64,000 bases of DNA from Guadua angustifolia. Lineage: Eukaryota; Streptophyta; Magnoliopsida; Poales; Poaceae. The position numbers and the translations under genes were made by a program. The DNA lies in the NCBI GenBank assembly GCA_036346375.1, contig JAYEVE010000617.1:25030-89029 (forward strand), in the 5' to 3' direction. Below are positions 60,083 through 64,000 of the stretch, one piece after another (position 1 is the stretch's first letter; every line of letters begins with the position of its first letter). The notes below the pieces were generated by a model that was given only the letters and a program-made list of their open reading frames with translations, was not told the origin of the DNA and made no database searches.

Positions 60083-62571
60083 TCAAACCAATTCCATAAG
60101 AAAAGGATCTCCTGAAGCCATGACTCTGATTAGCTTTACAAAATCCATCTCATTCTGGACCTTCATAGGGTACACTGCATGTGCTTCAGCAGTATATATT
60201 GCTGAAAAAGTGGTATTTGATGGCAAGTTTGTCCTATAAACAAGTTTTGTCAAAGCTTTGGATTCAAAATTGCTTGGTATATCCATTGCAAGGAACAACA
60301 TGGGGACCGCAATACTGTGATGAATGTCTAAACTTCCAATAACTTTAACTAGATATGAGAAGTCACCAATATGCCGTTGAGGTATGTAGAATATCTCACT
60401 GCTGCAATGAATTATCTTATCTTCACCAACGCTTTTTTGTAATTGGCTTGATAATGAAATGGAAAACTCCGAACGGCCTTCTTTACCATATCTCCTTGGT
60501 TCATGAACCATTCAATTTTATTACCCCATAAAGGGACATCTGACCATGATTCCTTCACCTAGGGAGAAACGGATAAATTAATTCGATGAGATTACAAAAT
60601 TCAAAAGCTCTATACTTCATATATGTGTTTTCGAAACCAGTACAAGGGTATGCACCTTGTTGGTTATCCAGAGCTTAGCCTTATCAGCATCCAAGAGGTT
60701 CCAATAATTGAGGACCATATGATCCTGAAGGAACAAAAATCCTTCAGCACCTGCAAACCGATCGAACACCTTCGGCAAAATCCTGTAAAGAGAACTTATC
60801 AGTAGACGCTAGTAATTGCACACTTTTGAGATCCAAGCAAAATAAAGTCTCACTATTGACTAGTAAGGCAGTAAGATTTATGAAGACTTTAAGAGTACTG
60901 CAAGATTTTATTTTTGATTGGTTAGAGATCAAGCAGATTTTACTCACTTGTAGGCTTGTGCCAAGTTGCTGAATTCAACAGCAAGATCCGAATTGCCTTG
61001 CTCTGAAAAAGTAACAACTGCCCGGAATATCCGACCATAAAGCAGCCTCCATTCGAGTGCAATCCGGTCCACTGGTCCAGTGCAATGCATTATAAGCACA
61101 ATATCACCAAAGTGCTTCCTCCATTTTATGAGATTGCCAATCTCAGTGCTTACTTCTCCAATCTCCTCAACCCCTAGATGGACAGAAGGCAACTTCTTGG
61201 GGACAAACTCCTGTTTGTCGCCATATCCAATGGTCGCCCTTGGCCGGTCAATCTCCAATGACATCAACCTTGGTTGTTGGTACCCAACTGCGACCAGATC
61301 TTGCAGCCACGCAGCCATGAACTGCAAATCCTTTTCCCCCAGAACCCCTCCTCTGCCATCGCATAGCTTAAATCAAGAATACGCTCGAAGAGTGTCCGCT
61401 TATTCGACCGCCACTCCATTAGGAAATTTATCAACCTCCCTACATTGACATGGATATCCTTCTCATCACCGAACGGGTGAGCATGCACATTATCGATGCG
61501 GTGCACAGTCGGTGGGTAGACCACTACGTAACCCCCAATCTCCCATAATATCCTTTGTGCCCAATACCCGCGTATAACATCCGAAGCCATTGGACTCACT
61601 GACACCGGCAATGCAAGCCCCCAGAATGCTGGTGAGTGGAACAATGTATTAACCGAGTTGACTGGTGTCATCATGCCCTGGGGCAGTGCGACCTTGGGGG
61701 CATCCACATCAAACCGGGTGTCAAAAGCCTCCATCTCCGATGACTTCCGGGTGAAGTAGAACACAGCGTCAACATCCGGAAGGCCATTGCACAGCCCCTG
61801 CTGTATGAACTGCCCACCGCCAAACACCTCCGTATAGAACTCCTCCGCGCCCACCTCCCCAGCTTTCTCCAGCGGCAGCCCCCGCGGCCAGACGGACGGT
61901 TGCCCAAAGTGCACGTACGGGTTCACGACCGTACGGTTAGGATCCGCATGGCTGTACTGCAATAGCACCGCGCCCCCTTGTCGCTGATCCAGATCGACAT
62001 CGAAGTGCCTGGTGAGGTTGCCGCCCATGACGGCGTTGCGCGCGTCCGCATCGTAGATGACGCGCGCGCCGCGCTGCACGGCGAAGAGGTACGCAGCGGC
62101 CTTGCGGGCGTGTCCGCGCCCGGGGAGGAAGGCGACGGAGCGGAAGCCGAGGCGGGCCTGGTCGGCGAGGGTGAGCAGCGCGGCACCCGGGTGGGACCAG
62201 TCGGGTGGGGTCGCCTCGTCAGCGACGGCGAGGAGCTGCCACCCGGGGATGGCGGACAACGGGCGTTGGCGCGGGTGGTGGGGCGACGCGGAGAAGATGA
62301 TCCAGCGGGAGGTGCGAAGGGATGGGAGCGGGGAGGAGGGGAGGGCGGAGAGAGGGGGCACGCGGGACCAGAGGACCGAGGGGTAGGGAAGGCGGCGGGA
62401 GGCGGAGGCGGAGCGGGAAGCGGCGAGGCAGAGGGCGGCCGGAGAGGCACCTCCGTAAAGGAGGAGGAGAAGGAAGGGCGCCGCCGCGAGCGCCGTGAGG
62501 AGGAGGTAGACGATGCGTCTGGAACCGGAGGCGGGGGCGGAGGCGGCGGTGGGGGAAGCGCGCGGGGGCAT
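60083..62571 (-). CDS. STELLO-like glycosyltransferase, two apparent frameshifts
   Basis: Three exons on the minus strand: 60948-62571, 60656-60782, 60083-60558, with GT-AG introns. The conceptual length is about 742 aa if both shifts are ignored. STELLO proteins are Golgi glycosyltransferase-like membrane proteins needed for cellulose synthase complex assembly. A short cytosolic tail precedes one membrane anchor (about residues 20-40, VYLLLTALAAAPFLLLLLYG). The lumenal domain has GWQLLAVADEATPPDW, YLFAVQRGARVIYDAD, NRTVVNPYVHFGQPSVWPRG, EVFGGGQFIQQG, VDAVFYFTRK and KVALPQGMM. It continues with AAWLQDLVAVGYQQPRLMSL, LHLGVEE-like and LEWRLLYGRIF segments. One base is missing in a G run at 61336-61340 and one in an A run at 60433-60438 (plus-strand C5 and T6). 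Everything else is conserved, so sequencing error or a very recent mutation is likely. The start at 62571 was chosen because upstream codons lack family similarity. Confidence 0.85.
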
Positions 62572-64000
62572 TTGGGTGGGGGAGCGGTGAGGTGAGGTGA
62601 CTTGGTGATAGTGCTTGGTACTTGATAGTTGTGCAGGAGTAAACGCCGGGGCGCGCCGCGCGGTGGCGCCGCCCGGTGAGGTGGTTCGGTCGGCGAGGGA
62701 CTGGAAGCCGTGGTCCGCGTGGAGTGGGTTTTTTTTTAAGAAGGGGATTTTGCCATTTTGGACCGAACTACGGACCAATTCTTGGTGCGGTCGGCAAGAC
62801 TACCAAGACTTTGCAGTGCGCGCGTGTGTGCATCTTATATTTTATAAAAAAAAAATTCCTTAACTACACCCGAATGTTAGCCGGGTCCTTAAAATATCAC
62901 GATGAAACTACTCTTCCTTTCATTACAAAATTTTCATCCTGTTTTTGCCACTCCGTTAAGTTGTACGTCTCCTAGTTTAAATCCATCAAATGTGCTTTGA
63001 ATTTTATAAAAATTTTTAGAGATGATATTGAGACAGTGCTAATATTTCTATAAAAATTTTAAAGCACGATTAGCTCTGTGAATTTCTAAATAAATTCTTT
63101 TAATACTTCTTCCTTAATGAAATAATCTAGATTTTGACTTTTTAGAAGCATTAAATAAATTCAAAATATTTAAAAGACAGTAAATATTTTATTTTAAGTT
63201 CTAAATAATCAAGAAACCCTCTAAAAAGTTTCATAAAATTTTTAAATTGTTTATTGCTTCTGAAAAATCAATATCTGAATTCTTTCATTAAGACACACCC
63301 ACTAAAAGATTTTTCTAGAAATTCACATAGTTGAACATGCTCTAAATTTTTTACAAAAATATTAGCAATATCTCATAATCATTTCCAAAATTTTTCATAA
63401 AATTTGAAACATATTTGATAAATTTAAATGAAGATGAAGATAGGCATAATCGTCTTTTTTGTACAAGTTAATAACCAAGTAACATGGCACTAATGGGAGT
63501 GGCAAAAACGTTATAAAAGTTGAGATCCGATGGCAATGAAGAGAAGAGTTTCAGTGATAAACAAGGAATTTTCTCTACATTATAAACTTAAAAGGTTTAG
63601 AGAAATTAAATTTAAGTTGAGTGAAGTTTCCATTTTGCTAAAAGAGTAAATAATTTCACATGGAAATTATGCAAGGTTAGGCCCATGAACTCATACAAAA
63701 TACCTAGCGATTTTTACTTTAACCTTTCATAAGATACTAGATTGTTTGATGGTCTAGGTGGAGTTCAAATCACAAATCGAACTTGTGTGGTAAAAAGTAT
63801 GCAAATATGACGTACTCCACATAATTGTGATTCAGGGTGAATTTTTATCGCATTGAAATTATGCAAGGTCTATAAAAGTAACAAAACACCCTTCCATAGT
63901 TATATTCCATTCTTGCAGCCTTGCAGACTCGAGAAGTCCGAGAGGAGAACAGAGAGCTAGAGGCTAGAAACCCGAGGCAGCCCACATGCTAGGGCGGCTC
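62572..64000. other. STELLO-like gene upstream region and AT-rich flank
   Basis: 62572-62720 is GC-rich, probably 5' UTR and core promoter. A TATAAAATATAAG-like stretch on the minus strand near 62836-62848 could be a TATA box. 62860-63900 is AT-rich with A- and T-runs and no gene. The last 100 bp (63900-64000) turn purine/GC-rich and end with an ATG (63986) followed by four sense codons. This could be the 5' end of another plus-strand gene, but too little is visible to call it. Confidence 0.45.

Noticed and set aside
62572..62778. Upstream in-frame Met extending the STELLO-like protein by 69 residues
   Set aside because: The extra residues show no membrane-protein or family similarity and run through probable 5' UTR and promoter. 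The ATG at 62571 directly precedes the short cytosolic tail and anchor.
63986..64000. Start of a further plus-strand gene at the right edge
   Set aside because: Only an ATG and four codons are visible. The purine-rich leader is suggestive but insufficient.

Overview
The window is nuclear DNA of a grass (Poaceae). The evidence is GC-rich first exons with codon use typical of grasses, AT-rich introns, five multi-exon plant genes, and intergenic space filled by nested LTR retrotransposons of grass type (Tat with an antisense ORF, chromovirus, Ty1/copia, a BARE/Angela-like solo LTR), MITEs, a CACTA-like end and LINE tails. I cannot name the species from sequence alone. No rRNA, tRNA or CRISPR was seen.

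Layout, left to right. 1-890 is a partial duplicate of the 3' part of a methyltransferase locus found again at 15.2-16.3 kb. 3629-7407 (+) is a complete eight-exon serine carboxypeptidase-like gene. A degenerate Ty1/copia element (7420-14018, - orientation) sits directly behind it, flanked by two 171-bp copies of the gene's last exon. 15587-18942 (-) is an eight-exon class I methyltransferase. 19530-19829 is a tandem array. 20002-30902 is a 10.9-kb Tat-type Ty3/gypsy element (- orientation, TSD ATATA) with a degenerate antisense ORF. 31187-31542 is a Tourist/PIF-type MITE.

32891-35548 (-) is an intact five-exon UPF0114 chloroplast membrane protein gene. Its tandem copy (36597-48036, -) is a pseudogene split in exon 3 by a Reina-like chromovirus (37384-46947, TSD AGGAC). 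That chromovirus carries a 2.3-kb non-autonomous LTR element (40902-43215) and a BARE/Angela-like solo LTR (45365-46920). A 211-bp LINE tail (47488-47698) splits exon 2 of the same pseudogene. 48625-49503 looks like a CACTA end, and 49504 to about 53.4 kb is a second Tat fragment with one LTR plus the antisense ORF.

54476-59422 (+) is magnesium-chelatase subunit H (CHLH), with an unusual GC-AG first intron. It converges on a STELLO-like glycosyltransferase gene (60083-62571, -) that shows two one-base homopolymer frameshifts. The remainder to 64000 is AT-rich and without a clear gene.

The five host genes do not form a pathway. CHLH (chlorophyll synthesis) and the UPF0114 protein are probably plastidial, STELLO is Golgi, the carboxypeptidase-like protein is secretory or vacuolar, and the methyltransferase is probably cytosolic. 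I found no convincing undescribed biological system. The most interesting signals are the 171-bp duplication that rescued the carboxypeptidase coding frame, altered substrate-carboxylate residues in that enzyme, the frame-preserving GC-AG intron in CHLH, the STELLO frameshifts, and the preserved Tat antisense ORF.
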